A stretch of 64,000 bases of DNA, taken from positions 18,963,371-19,027,370 of the forward strand of contig NC_135558.1 of assembly GCF_964340395.1 (NCBI RefSeq), given 5' to 3'. Within the stretch, counting starts at the first letter, position 1; every line of letters starts with the position of its first letter. The position numbers were made by a program, and so were the translations under genes. The stretch is from Glandiceps talaboti (lineage: Eukaryota > Hemichordata > Enteropneusta > Spengelidae). Below the pieces are notes generated by a model that saw only the letters and a list, made by a program, of their open reading frames with translations, was not told the origin of the DNA and did no database searches. Below are positions 21,715 through 31,361 of the stretch, one piece after another.

Positions 21715-24700
21715 GTAAGCTATGAATGGTGCTATGACAGTGGAAATGTAACTATATCGAACTTGTCAATTTTTTACTGGGTTAAAGAATGAAATCATCT
21801 TATTTCAGGAGAGAAAATGGGGGTGGGGGTGGGGTGCTACAAATATATGTATATGTCTTGTGACGTCTCATTACATTCCTGTTAAATTTTCACCACAATG
21901 CTTGAAGATTTTATACTTCAGATAGATCTACATACATTGTATGTATGAAATTTGAGAAATTTTTGATGTACATCTCTCAGGGGACTTCTACATGTCTTCA
22001 TGTGGGATGTTGGAGTTCCCAGAGTGCTGCACAGCTAGCTAATCAAACATATCAAACAAAAGCAAAATCCCCACTAACTGTCATGTGATGGCTAACAGAA
22101 ATTTCTTCATCAGTTGGTTAACATCATCAGTCAATTTGACCTTTGACATTTGACGATCATAAATTTGACATTTGACCTTACGAATTTATCCCCATCCAGG
22201 GTTGAATATAAGAATACTGTTACAGATATGGGGTTACAATTCCTGGGATAAGTTTGGTCTCCTTACTTCTGACCATATTTTTTAGATTGAAATATCCACT
22301 GTTCTGATCTTTCAGTATATCCATGTCTTTTTATATTACAAAGGTCCCTATAAATCCCAGTTTTACTTTTTAAATATGTACACTAAGTTTTGTAAAACTG
22401 TGATATTTTTTTTTACGTAATGTCAGAAAGGAATATGAAGCCTGTGTGTTCCAACAATGATTGCTGTTTTACTAACTTGCATAGTTTGGTAGTGAAAAAT
22501 AATTAATGATATTCACTTGTCTATTTACTGCCAAATGTCCACACTCTTTTGTTGCACTCAGCTTGCCAATATTTTGTTTGTTTATATGCACAAAATAAAG
22601 AGTTTGAATGTTGCTGGTGGCATGCATGAGGGATTAATAGCTTTACCTGTACACTTGCATAAATTTTTTCACCTGTTTATGGTTTTTTTTGCATTTTTTT
22701 TTCACCAAGTGGTAATGGTTCAAGGATGTGACACATGCTCTTTACACAAAGTAGTCAGTTGGGGACTGTCTCAGTCTCAGTTACCCAGACTCTCACTCTT
22801 GGGGGATGTACTATGAGACCACCTAGACAAGAATCTTGGGGAAACGTAATTTACCAACAACTCACTCTCACCAGATCTCACTCCCAAAGCAGTGCATTCT
22901 GGGGAATACTTCACATTCAACATTGCATGCTGTAACTATATACATGTGTACATGTAGGTTCCTTCACTACAGATTTTCATGTCTCAAGTGATCCATACAT
23001 GTTAATTACAAAGAACGGCCCTGTAAACCAATATTTGTGACATCTGGTGTGGATATCTTGGGATTACGTTTACCCAGATCATGTGGGTGGTCTTGTAGTA
23101 GAGCCCCAGTGGTGAGATTCTGGGTAACCAAAACTAGGACTCCCTGAGCTTAAACCACAAATGAAGTCCGTTCCAGTATGGTGTATTCTAACACTGCATG
23201 GAGACTATGCTGCATAATGACACTGCACGCCACACCTGGATGACACCCATTATACACTAACGACACCGAAAACACTGCAAACAATGTTCTGTTAATTTGG
23301 GCAAGGAGTTTAAATTTTATTTATCACTTGCAGTTTTTGCACCTTTTTGTATGCTTCAATAACAATGCATTACAGCAACATTCACAAATTAATTTGTCTG
23401 CTTGGCTGTGGTGGCACGAAGGTTGCAGGATTCCAGGAATATTGAATAATTATTACTTGGATTTTATTTTGAATTCCTTAGAACAAAAAACAAACAATCA
23501 TTTCAAAATCCTCTCAAGTTAGAGTTCAACCACCAGAGGTCTACAAAAATACTGTGAATTCAAGGTAGCATTATACATTCAGTTAGGCACCATAATGTTT
23601 GTGTATGTCTCCCCAATGACATAATTCACTTTCTCTAAATCTACCTCATTTCCGTAGTACCACTCCATCATTTTATTATGAAAACAATACGTATTCAGAA
23701 TTTCCAATGCCCAAACCTGTTTCATCATGTTTCTATAAAAAAAGAAATGTGGAAAATATTTGAGAATTTGAATGTTTTGAAACTGTAGTATGATGGGTGC
23801 ATCCCGAGGTGGTTCTATTGTCATCGCATACTTAATGCAGCGGGAGTACACCACACTGGAGGAGACACTCATGCAAGTCAAACGGATCAGACCCAGAGTT
23901 GGGTACGAGTTATTTCTATCATGTCTTCACCACCCCATTCAGTAGCACATATTTGCAGAAATGAAAATGTGAATGGTGATTTCAAAATTCATTTTTTTGC
24001 AAGCTTTTAATAAATGGAAATTTGGTTGAAATAAACTGAGAAATTAATACATTCTGTATTCTTGACCACTAGAGATCCACAAATTCAGATTTCTAAAACC
24101 TTTTTTTTTTTGTTACCAAAAAATGTTTATCAGCTTTATACATCAAATGAAGGTTATAACTCACAAGTACATGTAGTTCAAAGTTTTTAGTATTCAGCTT
24201 TCGATGTGTTTTGGTTGATGATCCTCATCAGAATATCAAATACCATAGTTACAGCTCACCACTAGCAACTTTGAACTGCTTGTGTGTTATAACCCAAAAT
24301 GGAAATCCTTTTTTTTTGTTTCCCAAATTTTACACAAGTTTAAAAATTCGATTGATTCGATTGATTTACCAGTTCTGGGAAAGTTGTTGCAAAAAGTTAG
24401 TGCAAGAATGTAAATATTCAGATTTTTTGACTATCATAGGTGTTTCAATGCAAGCCCTGTACAAGTGTTTAGATAACGTAGAGGGCATGACGTATTGAAA
24501 CTTAATATCATTACATGGTCTAGAATATATGAAGTTCAAATTTCACTGTCAATCCATTTTGGGTAAAATGTTTTAATACCTTATGACCTTTTACATGGGG
24601 ATGAACCTCACTTGCATTATTATTTATCATTGTTTTTAACATTTGTTTTACTAGGCCTGACCTTCCACGTTAAAGGTCAAAAGGTCAGAATATGAAATCC

Positions 24701-26876
24701 AAAATGGCTGCCAATTCAAAATTCTGCAGTTCTGTTATTTTTAGTCCAAGTCAAATCTGTGGTACTGAAGGGGTGAAGACAGCCAAGTTTCAAATTTTCA
24801 GTCTTACATATACCCTAAATTTTGCATTTCATGTGAGTTTTTGGAAATGCTACAGATAACTTTGATTACCTCTGAGTCATTCACAAAATTTAAAAGTTGA
24901 ACTTTCAAAAAATACGGTAGAATGAAAATTTGAATCGTTGCTGCTGTGATATTTAACCTTTGACCTCACTTTTCAAAGTCATTTGCTACAAAGACTCAAA
25001 GAGTGATGTCACAGGTTCAGTGCTGGCAAACATCATTCTATCAGATTTGGGAAAAGGTTTTTGTTAATGTTATCCTGTACAAAGTTGTACTACATTGTAT
25101 AATAGATTCACAGTTTTGGGCTGTGGTGGTGATACTTTATGGCAATTTCTTAACTGAAATTGAGCATTTGTAATATTAATTTTATCCTTGTTTTTCTTAG
25201 GGTGGTAAGCAGGTAAAATGTATCTGAGTTCCCATGTCATTTCACCAGGGTTCAACCACCAAAATTATGTTAGGACAATATATTGGAAACTTTAGGCCAG
25301 TCTTACCAGATTTCGCTGTTCTGTTACCGGGGTTACCCAACCATGGCAAAACAAATTATGTAGATTCGGATTCCTGTAAAATCTTATTCACTGGAATTCA
25401 CTATACTGAAATATATGAATTATCGTGAAAGTAAAAATTGTAGGGCACATAACATCCAAATGTGAATCTCAACTTTGGGTTATAAAACTCTTTTATATTA
25501 GTAAATTCCCAGCCCACAAGTGCCTGTGTGTATATTATTTTGGCCAGGATTCAACAAAACCTTGTTCTCAGCTTGACAGACTGTTGCCTGCTGTAGTTTT
25601 ATAAATCTGTTCTCTTCACAAATAATTTGTTTTATATCCTCATGTCATACATATTTTATACAGTTTTATGGGAGTTTCCAGGAGTACCACCATTATTGTT
25701 GCATATTTAATGAAAAAAGACAAAAAATGTGTGGATGAAACACTTGATCTTGTCAAAAAGGTTAAACATACTGTCGGGTAGGCTTTCTCTGTTTTTTTTA
25801 ATTTAATGTCAAACATTTACGCATAATTTGTAACAGACATTTCAAATTAGTAAAGTACCCATTGTGATTTAAATCTGTCATGATTGATTCATTCTTGGCA
25901 AAAGGGAGTTTAGACCGTGTGTGCCCACAACGACTGATCTGTCAGTCAAGCCTTTTCCTCTAAAATGTTGTTTCTACTTTTGCCACAAAAAAAGTCTGAT
26001 TGTTTCATTTCAGTGGATTTATGATTCATTTCAGAATGTACTAGAACTACCAAACTTCTACAATCAGTTCATTGCATTACTACATATGTATCTAGTTATA
26101 TTCAATTTGTTAACTAGCCTGCATCACTAACATGCGATCATTTGGACACCTAGTGTTGAACTGTACCTAGTTATTATGTGATCGTAACATGCTAAACTAT
26201 GTGATCGTAACTCTCTAGATTATGTGATCGTAACATGCTAAGTTATGTGATTGTAATTTGCTAAATTATGTGATCGTAATTTGCTAAATTATGTGATCGT
26301 AATTTGCTAAATTACGTGATCATAAATGTCTAAATTACATGATCATAACTCTCTGTGATCGAAACTCGCTAAATTATGTGATCTTAACTCACTAAATTAT
26401 GTGATTGTAACTCTCTAAATTATGTGATTGTAACTCACTATTAAAATTATGTGATCACGTTGCCACTTAGTCTTCAAAAGGTAACTTACTAGCAAGCATT
26501 TATAATCAGGTGATCATATTCCATCGCAAAGTTATAGCAAATATATAAAATTATGTGAACACATCACCAACTGTGACTAGAGAACATTTTATAATGAGCT
26601 GATCACATCATACCGCCACCTAGTGGTGAACTTGTGAAATCATTCAATGAAGGATTCTCAACCATGACAGATTGAAAACTTGATGGTACTACTGTAGCAG
26701 TGTTCTTCACTGGCCTTTCTAAAGTAGTGGGTTCTACTCTGAGATATACTAAAAATGATAGGAAAAATTTAAGTTAACACAACAAACAATTTTTTTTGGT
26801 TAAATTTCACATGCACTATTTCCTTCCTGATTAAAGTGGTATAAGCTGAGTTCATAAGTTTTTACTCAATCAATCT

Positions 26877-26938
<62 letters not shown>

Positions 26939-29569
26939 TTTCAATAGCGCCGATTTCCAGAGCAATGTTCTGTTCATTAGCACTGAATGGCTAAAGTGAA
27001 AATAGTTATAGAAATTCTTAATTAGTAACTATTTAATGTCGATGCATTCTAATTTCTATGACATTACTGTCGTTTTCTGGCATTGTTAGAACAAATGATT
27101 GCATAGTAAGTATTTTCTCTATTCTTGATATTCATGATAAATTATGTCATCGGAGCATTTATCCTAATACCAGATGTGAGTTCAGTCATTTGCAAGTGAT
27201 GGTTAAGTTTGCGGCAGTAAGTCGAATACTGAGCGTACCTTTGAAATATGCAGTAAAAGTTGCACCCAAAATGTATAAACTCAGCTTGTGCCCCTTTAAT
27301 AACTTTGTCGCCAAATAAGTTGACTAGACTTGTTAGTGGAATGTGTAGAATTTAAACCCAATGAAGCATTGCATAGCAGTTCATGAATCACAAGTTTGTA
27401 TGGGTTTTCATTCCCCTAGACCAAACCATGGCTTTATGGATCAGCTGAGATTATTCGAAGCCATGGGTTCCAAGAAGGACTTCAAAGATGACCCACTTTA
27501 CAAACAGTATAAACTAGAAAAGGTGGCCAAGATAGTATTGGGTAAGTCTAAAACTGGTCACTTAGGTGGGCTTTGTGCCAAATTACACTGTTACTGGGGT
27601 CAGTGGCACAGTCTTTGAGATATTAGTTTTTTCATCTTTTCATTTACATTACATGTACTAGATAGCTAAGTTAAAAACTGGCATTTTGTTGTCGAACTCT
27701 TTGAATCATCAAAAATGTAGTTATGATTGTTCTTCAAGTGTCTAATTCATTCATCATTGAAACCAAAAGATGCTCACACACAATGATAAACAGAAATTGT
27801 CGAGGAAACCCCGCACATTACTTCTACTACATGTACACCAAGATATGAAATGTGTACAAGAAAAGTTAAAGCTACACAAATCATCTTTAAAGGCCAAGGT
27901 TGCAATTCCAGATTCCCGTTCTATGTTTAGTGTACCAGTAAGCAAATCAGTTGAATCATAACAGCTACATTTACATAGGACCATCATTTTTGTTCCGGGC
28001 TAAATTTCTCAATTATCACTTTGCCAAAGAACCGTTTTCTCACCCAAATAAACCTAATGTGAATTGGTCCTTTAAAGGAATGCAGTTTAAGATTAATGAA
28101 CTATTTTTTTTTCACTTTTGATAGAAAACAGGCATTTTGACGAAGGATCTGATTGTTTAGCCAAAGACCCTGTCCAGCAGAGTGATGGTGATACATCACA
28201 AGTGGTGTACAAATGTAAGATGTGTCGGAGAGCTGTCTTCCGAGGATCTAGTGTCATCAAGCATAAAACTGGATGTGGTCCAAGAATGTTTAAATTCAAA
28301 TCTGGTAAATCTAGAACACCAGTTGAAATCACCTGTACTTCTTTGTTTATCGAACCAGTGACATGGATGGAACCAGTACTTGCAGGTTATCTCGCTGGAA
28401 AGGTAAGATACATGTTTATTGCTTTGAAATATCTTGAGTACTTGCAGGGAATTTCACAATTATACCATTCAGGTTTTCTGTTTGATACAACCACCCAGAA
28501 ACCAACAACAAACTGCATGCATTGTATGCCACACTTCAATAGCAAGATCACATTTTTTTGCTACATTTAGTCAACTCCATGCAGACATTCAGCGCCAATG
28601 TTTTTCGTAGTATCAAACACCCGATGAAAGGTGTTCAAAATGTCCTTGGCGGTGTTCATTTGATGTCTGTATTGTGTGGCATGTGTAGTTCATTTCACTT
28701 ATACAAAATGTAGCAAGAAACTGTTCTCATTCCATCTTGCTATCTTGAAGTGTAGCATGTCCAGTTTCTTATTGCTTTTTCCGTTGTTGTATCAAACAGA
28801 AAAGCTGCACGGTGTTGAGAAATTCACTGTATAATTATAGTTATTATAATCAGCAATGTTGTGCATGTTGATTTTGTAGACATTAAAGGGAAATAAGACC
28901 TTGTGAATTACTAAGCGTGTTTAATGAAAACTTGAATGGTATGAGAGAAAATCCGTCAGTTTCGTTCACATTCTCGCATCAGTATGGTGATGGCATCAAT
29001 TGGCACTAAGGCAGATGTGACATATAGGACCAGCTAGCAACTTTAGTTACATTTTTTGTTGAAGGTTTATATTGCTATTGTAATTATATATCAATAATAT
29101 AAACAGTTGACAAAATGTTTAATGGAAGTTCCCTATGAAGGCCTGAAGTCACTTCCCCAAAAATTCTGATGTAAACTCCATACATGTACTGATGAATGAA
29201 AGTGAATGTAACCAATGCATTTGATCTCATTTGGCATCTAAGTTTACATTGACATAGGTAATTCACATGATATCCTTTCCCCTTCAAAGGCAGAAAAGAA
29301 AATTGAAATCATTGTACATTTTGTATCCATGTCTTAAATGATTGACTGTCTTGTAGTAGTATGACAAAATGAATAATGTCAATGTCATTATATCAGTTTC
29401 TATGACCCACTTTCTAGATGGAAAATAAATTTTGAAACAGACATTCAGTAGAGACAATTAATTTCTTTTCATCAACGTCAATTACTTAAAAAAATTTTCT
29501 TCTTCAGCTATTCTGTCCAAAGTGCAATGCAAGACTTGGCTCTTTCAATTGGGGTGGTAAGTAACATTT

Positions 29570-29622
<53 letters not shown>

Positions 29623-30447
29623 CTATGGAACAGACAGAGCATGGTGAAAAAATACCATTAGTTTTAATTTAGGCTATGGTCAGAATTTATGGCAGGGGAG
29701 GGGGCCTGGGGAGAAATTATTGTGTTCAAAACATTTTTTTGCAGCTCCCACTTCGTGGTCTCAGAAATATTCATGGTCTCTTCAGTGACAATTGCACAAT
29801 TTCACACAAGCTCAATAAATGAACTTCATTCGCTTAGGCCAAAAACCCCTCCCTCTAAATAAACGTTCACAAGTGCAACATCAACATTTTTTATATGGTG
29901 TAAACCATAATGAAATTTGAAGCTGTCTCACTACTATAATCAAGGCAATGTAAAAACATTATATACCCATTAACATACTAGTCTAATGGAAACCCAGCAC
30001 TGTATATCACATTAGAAGTAAATTTTAATCAACATCTCAGTAGTAAATACAGGACCTGTTATTATCATTGAAGATGTGAAAGTTTTCTAAATTTGGTTAA
30101 GTGCAAAAATGAAGTTCAGCAATCGCATTGATGGCAGACCCCTGAAGTTTTTTGTATTGAACTTGTGTAACATCGTGTGATCGTCCCTAAATCAACACAA
30201 TTTGTCATAGCATGGGTTAGTTTCCTCTCTACAGAAACTGTCCATCCACAGTAAGCCATTGTACCCCTTTTCTCTAAAATCATGTGGTATGACAGTGGTT
30301 TTGTTAATGTTAAAGGCAGTAAGTAGGTAAAACCTATCTGATTTCCCAAGGTTATTTACCATCAAAATTTGTGAATTGTGCAGTATGGAGATCAGTTTAA
30401 GATTTACCTGGTTTTCGTTCTCTAATTTAATACTGTTTTTTTTTTTT

Positions 30448-30523
<76 letters not shown>

Positions 30524-30783
30524 TTTTGAAAATTTGAACCAAATTATATGTTACTAGGTAGATATTCCCTGTTAGGAACATTAGAATAATAGAATTTAAC
30601 GGTAAGGAAACGCATGCAGATACTATATTCCATTCTACCCCTGATGAGTGAGGACTACGCACCTCACGAAACAGTTCTGTAGGGTCTATAGCATATAATT
30701 TGGTTCAAATTTTCAAAACCTGTATATAATTCGCTCTACTACCCGTATTGAGCACTTTTATGTGGTTTTATCTACATCCAGTC

Positions 30784-30835
<52 letters not shown>

Positions 30836-31361
30836 CGCTTTTCCATTCTGTGTTCAAAGCGCTTTCCAATTCACTAAGCATAGTGTATAAAGGGAGACAG
30901 ATTAAGATAAAACTCACCTAGTGTTGTATGTCAATTTCTGCATAGAAATTAGCATAAACTGTCCATATATCATGCCACATCTATCCATGTGCATTTTGGA
31001 ATGCCAATGTTAATATTTGGGGGTGACCCAAAATTACACCATTCATCAAATCATCGACTTGTCAAAATGCAATGTAACAAATCTTAAAGTTACTAGCGAT
31101 GACTGAGCATATTTCAGTAAGTACAATAATCTGAGTAACTCTTCAAATGGGTCAAATACAATGCAAAAAAAAATGTTCAAATCTAGCATATGCCCATTTA
31201 ATAAATTGTTGTGTCTATTTGTAGGTGACCAGTGCTCCTGTGCTGCCTGGGTGACTCCATCTTTTCAGATACACCGTAGCAAAGTAGATGAAACAAGAAG
31301 ACTGCCATCTGTGTCAACAACACAACAGGGTTTGAAAACAGCTGAAGCTGCTTCCACGTAA
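21464..31361 (+). CDS. DUSP12: dual-specificity phosphatase 12 (DUSP12/YVH1-type), split gene
   Basis: Coding exons: 21464-21714, then either 23789-23902 or 25664-25777, then 27420-27541, 28125-28402, 29508-29556 and 31225-31361. With one catalytic exon they sum to 951 nt (316 codons plus stop; human DUSP12 is 340 aa) and every junction keeps frame. The N-terminal part is a DSP domain (IRPGLYLG at the start, VPDQAKSDLLSHF bearing the likely general-acid Asp, then HCx5R). The C-terminal part is the YVH1 zinc-binding domain (YKCKMCRRAVF, TCTSLFIEPVTWME, LFCPKCNARLGSFNW, CSCAAWVTPSFQIH). Family members act in 60S ribosome maturation (release of Mrt4), stress responses and cell-cycle control; the zinc domain mediates the ribosomal role. 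The ATG at 21464 is chosen because the frame starts MHQIRPGLYLG, typical of the domain start. Introns hold a minisatellite, (TA)n arrays and a hammerhead motif. Confidence 0.92.
23789..23902 (+). CDS. DUSP12: DUSP12 catalytic exon, copy 2a (variant P-loop)
   Basis: Acceptor ...AAACTGTAG, then 114 nt in phase 2-2 and donor GTACGA. Joined to exon 1 the P-loop reads HCMMGASRGG, so the HCx5R signature is intact. The residue after the invariant Arg is Gly; Ser or Thr is usual there and helps position the Cys thiolate. The rest (IVIAYLM, then LEETLMQVKRI) fits the DSP helix. There are no stops or frameshifts, arguing against decay. Splice sites are weaker than those of 2b (short pyrimidine tract, GTACGA donor). 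I infer it is an alternative to 2b. Confidence 0.8.
25664..25777 (+). CDS. DUSP12: DUSP12 catalytic exon, copy 2b (canonical P-loop)
   Basis: Acceptor ...TTTTATACAG, then 114 nt in phase 2-2 and donor GTAGGC. The P-loop reads HCFMGVSRST, the normal HCxxGxSRS/T form, followed by IIVAYLM and DETLDLVKKVK. It aligns without gaps to exon 2a (same length, same phases, shared MG.SR, AYLM, ETL and VK positions), so the two arose by exon duplication. This copy is closer to the family consensus and is likely the main catalytic isoform. Confidence 0.85.
26175..26455. repeat. intronic minisatellite, ~23-bp unit
   Basis: About a dozen imperfect copies of a unit such as TATGTGATCGTAATTTGC plus TAAAT, with variants GTAACTCTC, GTAACATGC and CATAAATGTC. 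It lies in the DUSP12 intron between exon 2b and exon 3. No coding content. Confidence 0.9.
26870..26990 (-). repeat. (CAAT)n microsatellite joined to a retroposon-like tail
   Basis: Around 16 CAAT/ATCA units (26870-26936) are followed by TTTCAATAGCGCCGATTTCC and AGAGCAATGTTCTGTTC. The AGCGCC..CCAGAGCAAT block recurs diverged at about 34235-34262. Read on the minus strand it ends in TTGA repeats, like the tail of a SINE or LINE. Confidence 0.6.
27420..27541 (+). CDS. DUSP12: DUSP12 exon 3
   Basis: Phase 2 entry completes a Gly codon, then PNHGFMDQLRLFEAMG encodes the end of the phosphatase domain. It matches the family pattern N.GF..QL.L...MG, and is followed by the linker LYKQYKLEKVAK. It ends in phase 1 at donor GTAAGT. 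The acceptor is TTTTCATTCCCCTAG, a strong site. Confidence 0.9.
28125..28402 (+). CDS. DUSP12: DUSP12 exon 4 (zinc-domain start)
   Basis: Phase 1 entry completes a Glu codon. After an acidic linker the exon encodes VVYKCKMCRRAVFRGSS with the first zinc-ligand cysteine pair, then KHKTGCGP, TCTSLFIEPV and WMEPVLAGYLAGK. It ends in phase 0 at donor GTAAGA. The upstream pyrimidine tract is long (CTATTTTTTTTTCACTTTTGATAG region). This block is the most family-specific part of the protein. Confidence 0.92.
29508..29556 (+). CDS. DUSP12: DUSP12 exon 5
   Basis: A 49-nt exon in phase 0 to phase 1: LFCPKCNARLGSFNWG, carrying the CxxC ligand pair of the C-terminal zinc site. The acceptor is TTTTCTTCTTCAG and the donor GTAAGT. 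Confidence 0.92.
29574..29622. repeat. (TA)n microsatellite in DUSP12 intron
   Basis: About 20 TA dinucleotides with one C interruption, starting 18 bases after the exon 5 donor. Confidence 0.95.
30310..30400. repeat. dispersed repeat family D, copy 3
   Basis: GCAGTAAGTAGGTAAAACCT followed by ATCTGATTTCCCAAGG, and ACCATCAAAATTTGTG, resembles copies at 16315, 25195 and 41930. It lies within the last DUSP12 intron. Confidence 0.4.
30451..30522. repeat. (TA)n microsatellite left of the ribozyme foldback
   Basis: About 35 uninterrupted TA units ending at the inverted arm AGGTTTTGAAAATTTGAACC. Open frames through it are artefacts. Confidence 0.95.
30522..30722 (+). mobile_element. foldback element carrying a hammerhead ribozyme
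   Basis: GGTTTTGAAAATTTGAACCA plus AATTATAT (about 30523-30550) is mirrored by ATATAATTTGGTTCAAATTT plus TCAAAACC (about 30693-30720). The arms are about 28 bp and near-perfect, enclosing about 140 bases with the hammerhead motif, and TA arrays lie on the left and shortly to the right. The unit looks like a small non-autonomous element; animal retrozymes and Penelope-like elements are known to carry type I hammerheads. No coding capacity. It sits in the last DUSP12 intron in the sense orientation. Confidence 0.65.
30637..30685 (+). ncRNA. type I hammerhead self-cleaving ribozyme
   Basis: All core positions are present in order. CTGATGA (30641-30647) is followed by stem II GTGAGG/CCTCAC (30648-30653 with 30662-30667, six perfect pairs, loop ACTACGCA) and GAA (30668-30670). 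Stem III is ACAG/CTGT (30671-30674 with 30677-30680, loop TT), with the predicted cleavage nucleotide A at 30681 in a GTA triplet. Stem I begins ACCC/GGGT (30637-30640 with 30682-30685). Beyond an internal loop it can extend through TATA/TATA (about 30624-30627 with 30687-30690). The short stem III with open stem I is the type I architecture common in metazoan retrotransposed hammerheads. Activity is inferred from the intact core, not demonstrated. Confidence 0.87.
30787..30880 (-). mobile_element. SINE 3' end with (TA)n tail
   Basis: On the minus strand the block reads GGAAAGCGCTTTGAACACAG then GGAAAAGCGCTATATA running into about 23 TA units (30787-30833). The same 3' domain ends the SINE at 52080-52400 (AAAGCGCTTTGAGCACAGAG, TTGGAAAGCACTATATA). 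The microsatellite is therefore probably the expanded tail of a SINE. Confidence 0.55.
31225..31361 (+). CDS. DUSP12: DUSP12 exon 6 (terminal)
   Basis: Phase 1 entry after acceptor TGTCTATTTGTAG. GDQCSCAAWVTPSFQIHRSK completes the zinc domain with the last CxC ligands and the family motif WVTPSFQIH. This is followed by VDETRRLPSV and a 20-residue Ser/Thr/Gln-rich tail to TAA at 31359-31361. Confidence 0.92.

Noticed and set aside
23579-23881. 100-codon minus-strand frame opposite DUSP12 exon 2a
   Set aside because: It is the antisense shadow of the catalytic exon; the plus strand carries HCx5R and splice sites.
24228-24260. Minus-strand CTGATGAGGATC as a second hammerhead
   Set aside because: No following GAAA or stem II/III pairing.
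27770-27961. 62-codon plus frame inside the DUSP12 intron (MLTHNDKQKLSRK...)
   Set aside because: No match to the DUSP12 family order, and including it would break the phase agreement between exons 3 and 4.
30192-30662. 156-codon minus frame with a Tyr-Ile repeat
   Set aside because: It is created by the (TA)n array and runs over the ribozyme foldback. No domain or splice support.
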